Shown: positions 44,793 through 53,460, numbered from the stretch's first letter. The stretch: 64,000 nt of DNA from Gallionella sp. (GCA_003153155.1 PLWV01000005.1:121465-185464), one strand, 5' to 3'. Notes: generated by a model from the sequence alone, not told the origin. Translations and numbers: made by a program.

Positions 44793-45965
44793 ATGAGCAC
44801 TAAAGAAATCATCCGCGCTAATTGGAATTATCCGACCGCTATCAAAGTCGGGGCGGGGCGCATCCGGGAATTGCCAGACCTCTGCCTATCCCTGGGAATG
44901 AAAAATGCCCTGCTGATCACCGATCCCGGTTTGGCGCCGCTGCCTATCGTGCAGCAAGCTGTAGTTAGCTGCCAGTCTGCCGGATTGGGTTGCGCGGTGT
45001 TCAGCAACATCAAGGGCAACCCCACTGAACAAAATGTGGCCGATGGCGTGCATGCCTACCGTGCTGGAAATTTTGATGGCGTGATCGCATTCGGGGGAGG
45101 CTCGGCGCTCGATGCGGCCAAGGCTGTCGCGCTCATGGTTGGCCAGAATCGGCCGCTATGGGATTTTGAGGACGTTGGCGACAACTATTTGCGCGTCAAC
45201 GTGGCGGGTATGGCGCTGGTGGTGGCGGTGCCGACCACGGCTGGCACTGGTTCCGAAGTCGGGCGCGCTTCGGTGATTACCGACGACCAGGCTCATGTCA
45301 AACGTATCATCTTTCACGCCCGGATGTTGCCAGCAGCGGTGATCCTGGACCCGGAGCTGACCGTCGGTTTGCCTCCCCGACTGACCGCTGCCACCGGCAT
45401 GGATGCGCTGTCGCACAACCTGGAAGCGTATTGCTCTCCGTTTTATCATCCGATGGCGAGCGGCATCGCGCTGGAAGGCATACGATTGGTGAAGGAATGG
45501 TTGCCGGCTGCGGTGCAGGATGGACGCAATCTGGATGCGCGCCTGCAAATGCTGGTCGCGTCGAGTATGGGTGCCACCGCATTTCAGCGCGGCCTCGGTG
45601 CGATGCACGCGCTGGCGCACCCCCTCGGCGCACTGTATGACGCGCACCACGGCACGCTCAACGCGATATTGATGCCGTATGTGCTGCAAGCCAACCGCGC
45701 CGCGATTGACGAGCGCATTACCAGCCTGGCACGCTACCTTGATTTGCCGCAGCCTTCGTTCAGCGCATTTCTCGATTGGGTGCTGGCCCTGCGTGAAAAA
45801 ATCGGCATCCCCCCTGCGCTGGCTGCAATCGGCATCGACGATGCGCAAGCTGAGCTGATCGCGCGCATGGCGGTGGTTGACGGCTCGGCCGCGACCAATC
45901 CGATTCAATTCAGTGAAAGTAATTACGCTGGCATACTGCGCAATGCGGTTGCAGGTTTGCTCTGA
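44793..45965 (+). CDS. Iron-containing alcohol dehydrogenase (group III)
   Basis: 390 residues. Nucleotide-binding GGGSALDAAKAVALMVGQ, PTTAGTGSEVGRASVITDD, and the iron-ligand region ATGMDALSHNLEAYCSPFYH with HALAHPLGALYDAHHGTLNA (Asp and three His). GAGG lies about 9 nt before ATG. It should interconvert an alcohol and the aldehyde used by the neighbouring dehydrogenase. Confidence 0.93.
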   Translation: MSTKEIIRANWNYPTAIKVGAGRIRELPDLCLSLGMKNALLITDPGLAPLPIVQQAVVSCQSAGLGCAVFSNIKGNPTEQNVADGVHAYRAGNFDGVIAFGGGSALDAAKAVALMVGQNRPLWDFEDVGDNYLRVNVAGMALVVAVPTTAGTGSEVGRASVITDDQAHVKRIIFHARMLPAAVILDPELTVGLPPRLTAATGMDALSHNLEAYCSPFYHPMASGIALEGIRLVKEWLPAAVQDGRNLDARLQMLVASSMGATAFQRGLGAMHALAHPLGALYDAHHGTLNAILMPYVLQANRAAIDERITSLARYLDLPQPSFSAFLDWVLALREKIGIPPALAAIGIDDAQAELIARMAVVDGSAATNPIQFSESNYAGILRNAVAGLL

Positions 45966-45983
45966 CAACTAATTACCATTCAT

Positions 45984-47465
45984 ATGGCGCGTATTGCGAT
46001 AGCCGGTTTCCTGCATGAAACGAATACTTTTGTTGATCGGCATACCGACATGGATGCATTCGTTACTGCTGATGCATGGCCCGGTCTGGTGCTGGGGCCG
46101 AATTTATTGGAAGAGGTTGCCGGCGCCAACATTGCGATTGCAGGTTTCATCAAAGAAGCTGCGACTTACGGCCATAAAATGCTACCGCTGTTATGGACCT
46201 CAGCCAATCCTTCCGGCCCGGTCACGCAGCACGCGTATGAAAAAATATGGTCGATGCTGGCGCGCGAACTGAAACAGGCAATGCCTGTTGATGCGCTGTT
46301 TCTCGATTTGCATGGCGCGATGGTGGCCGAGCATATCGAGGATGGGGAAGGGGAGTTGCTGGAACGGATACGCGCCATCATCGGCCCCGGCGTGCCAATT
46401 GTCGCAGCACTGGATTTTCACGCCAACATCAGCCCGCGCATGGTGGCGCTGACTGACGCGTTGACCGTTTACCGTACCTATCCGCATGTGGATATGAGTG
46501 ATACCGGCCGGCGCGCAGCCATTGTGCTGCAACGAATACTGGCTGGTGAACGCCTGCATAAGGCGTACCGTCAAATTCCTTTTTTGATCCCGATGCTTTG
46601 GCAGTGCACATTGATCGAGCCGCTAGCCTCGCTGATGCATCTGGTCGAGCAGCTGGAGCGCGATGGCAATGTGAGTGCGGCAATCGTTCCGGGTTTTCCA
46701 CTAGCCGACATCTACGATTGTGGCCCGACGGTACTTGCTTATGGCACCGATGTGGCTGCTACTGAGGCGGTAGCCCAGCGCTTATTTGACGCAATGCTGG
46801 CGCAGCGCACCGCCTTCAGCGGCCAGATCTACAGCCCGGCTCAGGCAGTGAGTCATGCGCTTGCCAGTAGCGGTGACAGGCCGATTATTTTGGTTGATAC
46901 ACAGGACAATCCGGGCGGCGGTGCCGCTGGTGATACAACCGACATCCTGCATGAACTGGTGCGTCAGCGCGTGCCGGATGCATGTGTCGGCTTGCTGTGC
47001 GACCCGGCTGCCGCAGCAGCTGCGCACGCCGCAGGCATTGGTGCCACGGTTGAATTGGCACTCGGCGCGCACAGCGGCATCGGCGCTGCTCCTCTTGTCG
47101 GGCGCTATACCGTTGAAGCGCTGGGAGACGGCCAATTTACCGGGACCGGCCCGTTTTATCTGGGATGCCGGATGAATCTGGGTCCGATGGCACGCTTGCG
47201 GCTGGACGGCATACAGATACTGGTCGCAAGCCACAAACAGCAGGCAGCGGATCAAGCGATGTTCCGCCATCTCGATATTGACCCGATGCGGCAACGCATC
47301 CTGGTACTGAAAAGCTCAGTCCATTTCCGTGCCGATTTTTCCCAGCTGGCGCGAGAAATTCTGATTGTCGCGGCTTCCGGTGAAAATGTTGCTGATCTTA
47401 CTCAGCTTCGCTACCAAAAATTGCGCCCCGGTGTTGCATGTCCTGTTCAAGATACGTGTATTTAA
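45984..47465 (+). CDS. M81-family metallopeptidase (MlrC/microcystinase C-like)
   Basis: 493 residues. Motifs: IAGFLHETNTFVDRHTDMDA, ALFLDLHGAMVAEHIEDGEG, AALDFHANISPRMVALTDAL and ILVDTQDNPGGGAAGDTTDI, the Zn-site segments of DUF1485/MlrC proteins. MlrC opens linear peptides, but most relatives have unknown amide substrates. Here it ends a ligase/oxidation cluster and may hydrolyse a gamma-glutamyl amide, a step otherwise done by PuuD. It starts 18 bp after the alcohol dehydrogenase. Confidence 0.85.
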   Translation: MARIAIAGFLHETNTFVDRHTDMDAFVTADAWPGLVLGPNLLEEVAGANIAIAGFIKEAATYGHKMLPLLWTSANPSGPVTQHAYEKIWSMLARELKQAMPVDALFLDLHGAMVAEHIEDGEGELLERIRAIIGPGVPIVAALDFHANISPRMVALTDALTVYRTYPHVDMSDTGRRAAIVLQRILAGERLHKAYRQIPFLIPMLWQCTLIEPLASLMHLVEQLERDGNVSAAIVPGFPLADIYDCGPTVLAYGTDVAATEAVAQRLFDAMLAQRTAFSGQIYSPAQAVSHALASSGDRPIILVDTQDNPGGGAAGDTTDILHELVRQRVPDACVGLLCDPAAAAAAHAAGIGATVELALGAHSGIGAAPLVGRYTVEALGDGQFTGTGPFYLGCRMNLGPMARLRLDGIQILVASHKQQAADQAMFRHLDIDPMRQRILVLKSSVHFRADFSQLAREILIVAASGENVADLTQLRYQKLRPGVACPVQDTCI

Positions 47466-47744
47466 AAGGAGTATGCTGGAATAAATCTGGTCAATTGAAA
47501 GGGTTCAAGGGGTCAGCTTCGCTTACCTTTTTGAACAGTAAATCCATGTCGCCCACGCATTAAATTAGATCGTGTCCGTCTCTTATGGGGCGAGAGCTGA
47601 CTCTTAGCACAAAAGCTTTCTGCCCCTGAATCCGTTGTGCGAGAACAAGTACAGATCGGCAAACTTGACTGTCGAGTTTCCGCTGGACTTGCGGCGGAGT
47701 ACACTGTGCCATCAAGCCGCACTTGCACTCATTTGAACGCAATC

Positions 47745-48071
47745 ATGGGACGCCGCAACCACTATCACGTCTATGTGATCGAACTGTCGAAAGACGTTCT
47801 TTACAAAGGTCGATTCAAGAAAGCCAACCCCGATTACGTCACGGGCAAGCCGTGCGTTTACGTCGGCATGACAGGATTGGATCCCGACGTGCGCTTCGAC
47901 AAACACAAGGCAGGTATCCAGTCCAATCGATACGTACAACAATTCGGATTGCGGTTATTGCCTGGCCTCTACGAAGTTTATAACCCGATGCCCTATGACG
48001 GCGCGCGCGACATGGAAGTGGAGTTGGCAATTGGTCTGCGTGAAGCAGGGTACGGGGTTTGGCAGGCGTGA
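47745..48071 (+). CDS. GIY-YIG-like nuclease domain protein (tentative)
   Basis: 108 residues from ATG 47745. HYHVYVIELSKDVL and KPCVYVGMTGLDPDVRFDKH keep the paired-strand layout and Arg/His spacing of GIY-YIG domains, though the tyrosine motifs are altered (VYV, VYVGMTG). It stands alone. The upstream in-frame start at 47637 has no ribosome-binding sequence. Confidence 0.55.
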   Translation: MGRRNHYHVYVIELSKDVLYKGRFKKANPDYVTGKPCVYVGMTGLDPDVRFDKHKAGIQSNRYVQQFGLRLLPGLYEVYNPMPYDGARDMEVELAIGLREAGYGVWQA

Positions 48072-48264
48072 GTAAGGTGCCGCCGATCACGCCTATCATC
48101 ACTTCGATAGGACAATTGAATGATTTTCCGCCGAGATTATTCATGAGCAGTTTCCTTTTTGTGATACGCCACTTTTCTGTACGTACTTGTGCATATGATA
48201 CAAAAGTGGAACAATTTTTAAAGTAGTAAACAAGGTCATGTTCAAATTATCAGGAGTTGAGATC

Positions 48265-48669
48265 ATGAGAAATAATCGTATAGAACTCATTGAAGGCGTC
48301 AGGCATCAGCTTAAGGATATTCTGGAATCCTCTAAACAGGCGATCTACGTCTATCTCGATGATACCCACAAACTCTGCAACCAAAGATTTGCTACTCTAT
48401 TAGGCTATGGCTCGACGCGCGAATGGGAAAATATAGGCATGTCTTTTCCGGAAGCATTCGTCGCAAATCAAAGCCGGGAAACTTTGGTATCCGCTTATCA
48501 AAATGCAATGAAAGATAAAATCGGATCTACGATAGACATCATTTGGAAGAAGAAAGGCGGCGGGCAGGTGAATACTAATGTGATATTGGTTCCGGTCAGT
48601 TTCGGCGATGAGCTGCTCGCGCTGCATTTCATCACGGAAGAGGTCGACCGGCTGGTTCGGTCGGAATGA
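48265..48669 (+). CDS. Stand-alone PAS-domain protein
   Basis: 134 residues from ATG 48265 (AGGAG at 48252-48256, 8 nt upstream). After a short helix, IYVYLDDTHKLCNQRFATLL and GYGSTREWENIGMSFPEAF fit a PAS fold. No output domain; it may sense a ligand and act on another protein. Confidence 0.75.
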   Translation: MRNNRIELIEGVRHQLKDILESSKQAIYVYLDDTHKLCNQRFATLLGYGSTREWENIGMSFPEAFVANQSRETLVSAYQNAMKDKIGSTIDIIWKKKGGGQVNTNVILVPVSFGDELLALHFITEEVDRLVRSE

Positions 48670-48775
48670 GTCATTCATGCCGCGCCGATTATTGATGAGC
48701 CCAGCACTTGGGAGGTGGCCTTGGGCTTTCGAAGACGGATTCTGGATGCCGATTAAAACTGCGCGCGATTTTCAT

Positions 48776-48804
48776 TTGTAGCACGATAGGCTTTCGGATA
48801 CAAT
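48776..48804 (+). promoter_or_regulatory. Promoter of tRNA-Val
   Basis: TTGTAG (48776-48781), 17 bp, TACAAT (48799-48804), about 15 bp before the tRNA. Confidence 0.6.
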
Positions 48805-48818
48805 GCGAACCCTGCAAT

Positions 48819-48895
48819 AGGCGCGTAGCTCAGCTGGTTAGAGCACTTGGTCGACATCCAAGGGGTCGTTGGTTCGAGTCCAATCGTGCCTACCA
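48819..48895 (+). tRNA. tRNA-Val (GAC)
   Basis: 77 nt with encoded CCA. Acceptor stem AGGCGCG/CGTGCCT, D-arm GCTC...GAGC, anticodon stem CTTGG/CCAAG with loop TCGACAT (anticodon GAC at 48853-48855, reading GUC/GUU), T-arm GTTGG TTCGAGT CCAAT. The sequence directly downstream is typical of sites where integrative elements enter at tRNA genes, but no integrase remains. Confidence 0.95.
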
Positions 48896-48930
48896 AATAA
48901 GTAGTACAAAACAGTCCAAAGAAGTCCACC

Positions 48931-48965
48931 AAACCCGCAGAGTTAATGGCTTTTCGGGTTTTTTC
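48931..48965 (+). terminator. Terminator behind tRNA-Val
   Basis: AAACCCG (48931-48937) pairs with CGGGTTT (48955-48961), followed by TTTC; loop of 17 nt. Confidence 0.6.
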
Positions 48966-49170
48966 TTGTACCGTGGAATAGGTCAACAGGCGCACGCACA
49001 CCCGAAGGCAAGGCAAAATCATCACACGCAACGCATACAAGGGCGGGTTGCGCTCCCTGCTGCGCGAAATGTCCGCGCTGTTGCGTGAGCAACGGCATGG
49101 GCTCAAAGAGATTGCCTGGATAATTTGGCGCATTGATTGTTGGGTGGTATGGGCGTAGCCTGCGCTCAAG

Positions 49171-49180
49171 GTTAGGCGTC
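49171..49180 (+). other. GTTAGGCGTC, attC core-like site
   Basis: GTTAGGC matches the integron core GTTRRRY and, like the other three such sites here, is followed by GTC. It lies 19 bp before the Sel1 gene start. Upstream TGCGCTCAAG is reminiscent of the L' region of attC sites, but no full attC fold is apparent. Confidence 0.4.
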
Positions 49181-49198
49181 GATAAGGATATAACGAAA

Positions 49199-50350
49199 AT
49201 GAATAAGTTGCTAAAACAATTGTTGTTGGTTTGTGTGTGCTTGTTTGCGTTGACTGGTCAGGCAATAGCCGATTCGTTATCAGATGCAGACGGTGCCTAC
49301 GATGCGGGAGATTATGCACAAGCGGGAAAATTATTCAGGCCGCTGGCAGAACAGGGTAATGCCCAAGCACAACTTAACCTTGGTTGGATGTATAGCAATG
49401 GACAAGGTGTTCCTCAAGATTACAAAGAAGCAGAAAAGTGGTATCGGCTCGCGGCAGAACAAGGCAATGCCTATGCCCGATCAAGCCTTGGGGTGATGTA
49501 TTACTTTGGGCAAGGTGTTCCTCAAGATTACAAAGAGGCAGTGAAGTGGTATCAACTGGCAGCGGAGCAAGGGGAGGCTAGTGCACAAACCAGCCTTGGG
49601 GTGATGTATTTCTTTGGGCAAGGTGTTCCTCAAGATTACAAAGAGGCGGTGAAGTGGTGGAGACTGGCGGCAGAACAAGGTAATGCTAAAGCACAAGCAA
49701 AACTTGGGGTGATGTATAACAATGGACAAGGTGTTCCTCAGGATTACAAAGAGGCGGTGAAGTGGTATCGACTGGCAGCAGAACAAGGGGAGGATTTTGC
49801 ACAAAACAACCTTGGGACTATGTATTACAAAGGAGAGGGTGTCCCGCAAGATTACAAAGAGGCGGTGAAGTGGTTTCGGCTGGCAGCAGATCAAGGTGAT
49901 GCTGGCGCACAATTCTACCTTGGGTGGATGTATTACAGTGGACAAGAGGTTCCTCAAGATTACAAAGAGGCGGTGAAGTGGTATCGGCTGTCAGCAGAGC
50001 AAGGTTATGCTGACGCACAATCCGACCTTGGGTTTACGTATGAATCAGGACTAGGTGTCCCGCAAGATTACAAAGAGGCAGTGAAGTGGTATCGACTGGC
50101 AGCGGAACAGGGTGCTGCATCAGCACAATACATGCTTGCGAATATGTATGGCTATGGGCTAGGTGTTCCTCAAGATTTCGTCCTGGCGTATATGTGGGCA
50201 AACATTGCTGCTACCAATGCTCCTGCTAGTGAATTACAAGAAAAAGCCAGCTATCGCGATTCAATAGCAAAGAATATGACTGCACAGCAAATTGCCGAAG
50301 CACAGGAGCTAGCCAGAAAATGCACTGCTAATAAATTCAAGGGATGTTAG
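49199..50350 (+). CDS. Secreted Sel1-repeat (TPR-like) protein
   Basis: 383 residues from ATG 49199 (AAGGATAT upstream). Signal peptide MNKLLKQLLLVCVCLFALTG to about residue 23. A degenerate repeat is followed by eight 36-residue Sel1 units (108 bp each), nearly identical at GVPQDYKEAVKWYRLAAEQG. The high DNA identity between units implies recent expansion. Sel1 proteins act as periplasmic scaffolds. Its stop overlaps the HNH gene start by 7 bp. Confidence 0.9.
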   Translation: MNKLLKQLLLVCVCLFALTGQAIADSLSDADGAYDAGDYAQAGKLFRPLAEQGNAQAQLNLGWMYSNGQGVPQDYKEAEKWYRLAAEQGNAYARSSLGVMYYFGQGVPQDYKEAVKWYQLAAEQGEASAQTSLGVMYFFGQGVPQDYKEAVKWWRLAAEQGNAKAQAKLGVMYNNGQGVPQDYKEAVKWYRLAAEQGEDFAQNNLGTMYYKGEGVPQDYKEAVKWFRLAADQGDAGAQFYLGWMYYSGQEVPQDYKEAVKWYRLSAEQGYADAQSDLGFTYESGLGVPQDYKEAVKWYRLAAEQGAASAQYMLANMYGYGLGVPQDFVLAYMWANIAATNAPASELQEKASYRDSIAKNMTAQQIAEAQELARKCTANKFKGC

Positions 50351-50865
50351 CGAGAGTGAATTTGCTACTAGCCAGTTTTGCGCTGGCTCTTTCTTTCCCT
50401 GCATGGGCATCTGACCTAACCGACCCGGTGCTTACCCCAGACGCAATCAATCTCAACGTTACCCAAGAAAACATCCAGTCCACGGTCTGCGTCAAGGGAT
50501 ATACCAAGACCGTGCGTCCACCTGCTTACTACACCAACAAACTCAAAAAGCGACAGATGCGGGAGTATGCCTGTACCGACATGAACCCCACGCATTACGA
50601 GGATGACCATCTAATCACCCTTTCTATCGGTGGTGCCCCGGATGATCCGCATAATCTGTGGCCAGAATCTCGCAACAGCGAGTGGAATGCCGATAAGAAA
50701 GACCAATTAGAATTTGTAATTTACCGCATGGTATGCGCTCAAGAAATCCACGCTTGCGGAAGCACAGCACGCGATGGCGACAAACTGGATGGAGGCGTAC
50801 AAGAAATATGTGCATGGAAAAGGCTGTCGTCATGGTCGTTGCTATGGTCATGTAGCTTAAAGTAG
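50344..50865 (+). CDS. Secreted HNH nuclease, probably frameshifted near the C-terminus
   Basis: 173 residues: signal peptide (NLLLASFALALSFPAWA), then an HNH core YEDDHLITLSIGGAPDDPHN and LWPESRNSEWNADKKDQLE. After about codon 137 the frame gives cysteine-rich, unlike-family sequence, while a shift of one base (an extra C near 50748) would give LAEAQHAMATNWMEAYKKYV, ending at TAA 50858-50860, which fits the family better. The catalytic core precedes the shift, so activity may persist. Confidence 0.8.
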   Translation: MLARVNLLLASFALALSFPAWASDLTDPVLTPDAINLNVTQENIQSTVCVKGYTKTVRPPAYYTNKLKKRQMREYACTDMNPTHYEDDHLITLSIGGAPDDPHNLWPESRNSEWNADKKDQLEFVIYRMVCAQEIHACGSTARDGDKLDGGVQEICAWKRLSSWSLLWSCSLK

Positions 50866-50984
50866 GCGAGCAGCTGAGATTTACATACGCTTTGGTGGCC
50901 GGGGAAATGACGCTGACGGCCATGAGCTACCATTCGAGGTTCAAACGAACTGTTTGGATCAGACTAAAGAAGCAAACTTCATCT

Positions 50985-51110
50985 GTCTGTACTATTATGC
51001 ATATGCTGACAGACAAATTTGTGGAGCCGTCAATGAATCAAGCATTTATCGTGAATCTGCATGCATCGCGATTTTCAATAGTACAGACCGGCGGGTCTGT
51101 TGAATAACTG
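50985..51110 (+). repeat. 120-bp conserved block (copy 2), palindromic
   Basis: GTCTGTACTATT (50985-50996) and AATAGTACAGAC (51077-51088) are perfect 12-bp inverted repeats; ATGCATATGC and GCATGCAT continue the stem inward. ACAGACC/GGTCTGT (51083-51099) makes an alternative small hairpin. It ends at the G of GTTAGGGC (51110), the cassette junction, so it may be a large attC-type site of a preceding cassette. Its relative is at 24687-24810. Confidence 0.6.
51033..51107 (+). CDS. Candidate 24-residue conserved small ORF, copy 2
   Basis: MNQAFIVNLHASRFSIVQTG plus four residues and TAA, with GTGGAG 6 nt before ATG. Same length as the ORF at 24731 and identical at 14 of 24 positions. Coding status uncertain because the DNA is also palindromic. 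Confidence 0.35.
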   Translation: MNQAFIVNLHASRFSIVQTGGSVE

Positions 51111-51704
51111 TTAGGGCGTCACTTCATCACCACAGGAGGTTGAATGAAAGATACAGAGTTACGTGGCATCGTTCTCCAGAAGTACTACGAGAAGCGCAGA
51201 GAACCCATGTTCACGCCCAAACCGAAAGACTTTGACGAACAGATATCGTTTGAGGACATTTTGGCAATCAGTGAGCAACTAGGAAAACATGGTCTCATTA
51301 CATGGAAACCAATCAAGGCCATTGGAGATGTGCACTTCGGAATGGGGAAAATCTCCGCATTCGGCATCGACGTAGTTAAAGGTGATGCCGCTCCTGACAT
51401 CAAGGTGGAATTCGTGCAAAACAAATCCGTAACTATCTCTGGTTCGTCGAATGTGATCGTTAGCGACCACAACAAACAAAGTGTTTCCCATCACGTCAAT
51501 GAAATCATCCGTGCAATCGACACGAGTCATGCTACGCCCGAACAAAAGGCCGAAGCAAAGAAGCTTTTGAGAAAATTTGTTGAGCATCCTTTGGTGACTG
51601 CTGTTGCGGGTGGTGCAATTTCGTTGCTGGGCAGTTGAATGAGCCCTAACTATTCATTCCACCGGACCTGCGCGAAAAGCCGAGCAGGCCGGTGAATTCA
51701 AACG
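51111..51704 (+). mobile_element. Integron-type gene cassette (594 bp)
   Basis: The cassette would start with TTAGGGC (after G 51110) and end with the G of the attC R' site (51704). The R'' end GCCCTAAC (51643-51650) is the exact reverse complement of the junction GTTAGGGC (51110-51117), as expected when a circular cassette inserts. One ORF fills it. No intI in this window, so it resembles an attC cluster lacking an integrase. Confidence 0.65.
51144..51638 (+). CDS. Cassette-borne hypothetical protein
   Basis: 164 residues with AGGAGG about 5 nt before ATG. N-terminal winged-helix-like region (LAISEQLGKHGLITWKPIKA), a beta segment (VEFVQNKSVTISGSSNVIVS), then helices and a short C-terminal hydrophobic stretch (HPLVTAVAGGAISLLGS). 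The beta segment followed by a helix and hydrophobic tail occurs in several uncharacterised cassette and defence-associated proteins. Function unknown. It starts 33 bp inside the cassette and ends 4 bp before attC. Confidence 0.75.
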   Translation: MKDTELRGIVLQKYYEKRREPMFTPKPKDFDEQISFEDILAISEQLGKHGLITWKPIKAIGDVHFGMGKISAFGIDVVKGDAAPDIKVEFVQNKSVTISGSSNVIVSDHNKQSVSHHVNEIIRAIDTSHATPEQKAEAKKLLRKFVEHPLVTAVAGGAISLLGS

Positions 51705-51710
51705 TTGAAC
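51643..51710. other. attC recombination site
   Basis: R'' GCCCTAAC, R' GTTGAAC (GTTRRRY). The arms ATTC-C-ACCGG-A-CCTGC and GCAGG-CCGGT-GAAT pair except for one extra C and one extra A on the top strand, i.e. an extrahelical G and T on the bottom strand, the hallmark recognised by IntI. The loop is about 12 nt. R' does not pair fully with R'', as expected because its RRRY part belongs to the next sequence. Confidence 0.7.
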
Positions 51711-51847
51711 GTCCGCTTCTGAGGAAATCGACTGACTGATTTTGGTCGAGAGTTGACCACGGCGACCGGCAGCAGCCGGCCAAAATCCCTTATTCCGACG
51801 ACAACATTGTGGAGCCGGTAAACTGTTGTGTCTATCTCCGCGATCAG

Positions 51848-53449
51848 CTATCTCCTTCCTGCGACCAGGTGAGTCACCTTGGGAAGCGCACTGCCGAGAT
51901 GGAACGCCCGCGTCTTTTCGATGACTTCACGATCTGCAACAGTCGCCCGTTCATGCTGGCGCAAATGCTCAAACCATGATTCGACCATGAAACATTCCAC
52001 CATGTGATCCGGATCATCAATATCGTTGAATAGCTCCCACATGAACGCTCCGTCGCGTCGCCGGATCCTGCGCATTTGTTGATGCATGATCTTCGCGAAT
52101 TCATCGGCTCTTGCCGGATCGATGCGGTATTCCACCGTCACCATTACCGGCCCTCTATCGATTTCAAGGTCATCGGCCATCATCGGTGTCGGCCAGTAGA
52201 TCGACGGCGAAAGATCAGCCACATCATGCTGCCCGATCCGGTATTGCCATGTTGCGGCAATTCCGACCAGCGCTCCGACGGCTGCCACCGTAAGAGCGTA
52301 GGGGATGCCAACCCACGAGGCGATCTGTCCCCACAGTGCGCTGCCCGCAGCCATGCCTCCCATGAAGACGACCCAGAAGAGTGCCAAGCCGCGTGCCCGC
52401 ACCCAACTCGGCAGGGCAGTCTGGGCAGCCGTCATCAGTGACGATACCACGCTGATCCAGGCCACTCCCGTAAGCAGCATTGCCGCTCCGGCCGCATACA
52501 CATTCCCGCTATGGGCAAGAGCCAGCATGGCGATCGAGTAAAGCCCGGTGGCGCCTGCCACAATTGTGTCCCGCGATACACGGGTGCGAACACGAGGCAG
52601 CAGCAACGCGCCGGCAATCGCACCTATACCCAGGCAAGCCAGGAACAGTCCATAAGTACCGGGACCACTGTTCAGCTCTTGCCGAACGATCAGCGGCAGC
52701 AATGCCCAAGAGGCGCTTGCGAATACAAAAAAGGAGGCTCCTCTTGTGAGCACCGCACGCAACTCCGGAGAATGACGCGCGTAACGCAAGCCGGCGCGTA
52801 TCGCCCCGAAGACGCGTTCGGCAGGCAGTTCACTTTCCGTTGGCGGGCGCTGCCAGCGCTTCAGGGCTGCAATGACGGCAAGAAATGAGATGGCATTCAG
52901 GATAAAGACCATTCCAGGCCCGGCTGCGGCAACGATTAACCCGGCAAGCGCCGGGCCGACGGATCGGGATACGTTCATCCCTATTGTGTTCAAACCGATG
53001 GCCGCCTGGAGTTCGGATCGCTGCACCAATTCCGGTGTAATCGCGCCCCATGCCGGCATCATCATTGCGGTGCCTATGCCGAGAGCAAAAGTAAAGATCA
53101 ACAGGATGGTGGCTGTCGTCATTCCTGAAAGTGTCAGCGCGCCTAGTGTTGCAGCAGTGATCATCATCCAGACCTGTGATGCGATCAGGTAGCGCCGCCG
53201 ATCGACAATATCGGCAAGTGCCCCCGCAGGAAGCGCCAGCAGAAATACCGGGGCAGTCGTGGCGGCCTGCACCAGCGCCACCATCAAGGGGCTGGGTGCA
53301 AGCGAAGTCATCAGCCAGCCAGCGCCGACCTCGTGCATCCAGGAACCGATATTTGAGACAATCGAGGCGATCCACAGCATCCGGAACACCTTGTGATGCA
53401 GCGGTGCCCAAGGGGATGTGGATGAACCTTTAATGAGGTTGGTGCTCAT
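51848..53449 (-). CDS. MFS exporter with C-terminal monooxygenase-like domain (MFS_3)
   Basis: 533 residues. About 12 membrane segments, beginning WAPLHHKVFRMLWIASIVSN and GWLMTSLAPSPLMVALVQAA, as in the transmembrane secretion effector (EntS-like) family. The last about 110 residues (VMVTVEYRIDPARADEFAKI) form an ABM-type ferredoxin-like domain facing the cytoplasm, a normal feature of this subfamily. The esterase gene lies 11 bp upstream in the same direction, so the two form an operon. Confidence 0.9.
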   Translation of the reverse strand: MSTNLIKGSSTSPWAPLHHKVFRMLWIASIVSNIGSWMHEVGAGWLMTSLAPSPLMVALVQAATTAPVFLLALPAGALADIVDRRRYLIASQVWMMITAATLGALTLSGMTTATILLIFTFALGIGTAMMMPAWGAITPELVQRSELQAAIGLNTIGMNVSRSVGPALAGLIVAAAGPGMVFILNAISFLAVIAALKRWQRPPTESELPAERVFGAIRAGLRYARHSPELRAVLTRGASFFVFASASWALLPLIVRQELNSGPGTYGLFLACLGIGAIAGALLLPRVRTRVSRDTIVAGATGLYSIAMLALAHSGNVYAAGAAMLLTGVAWISVVSSLMTAAQTALPSWVRARGLALFWVVFMGGMAAGSALWGQIASWVGIPYALTVAAVGALVGIAATWQYRIGQHDVADLSPSIYWPTPMMADDLEIDRGPVMVTVEYRIDPARADEFAKIMHQQMRRIRRRDGAFMWELFNDIDDPDHMVECFMVESWFEHLRQHERATVADREVIEKTRAFHLGSALPKVTHLVAGRR

Positions 53450-53460
53450 GATTGTTTTCG

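Noticed and set aside
49400..50180. Regular 108-bp repeats as a CRISPR array
   Set aside because: Units are contiguous, in frame and encode Sel1 repeats; there are no spacers.
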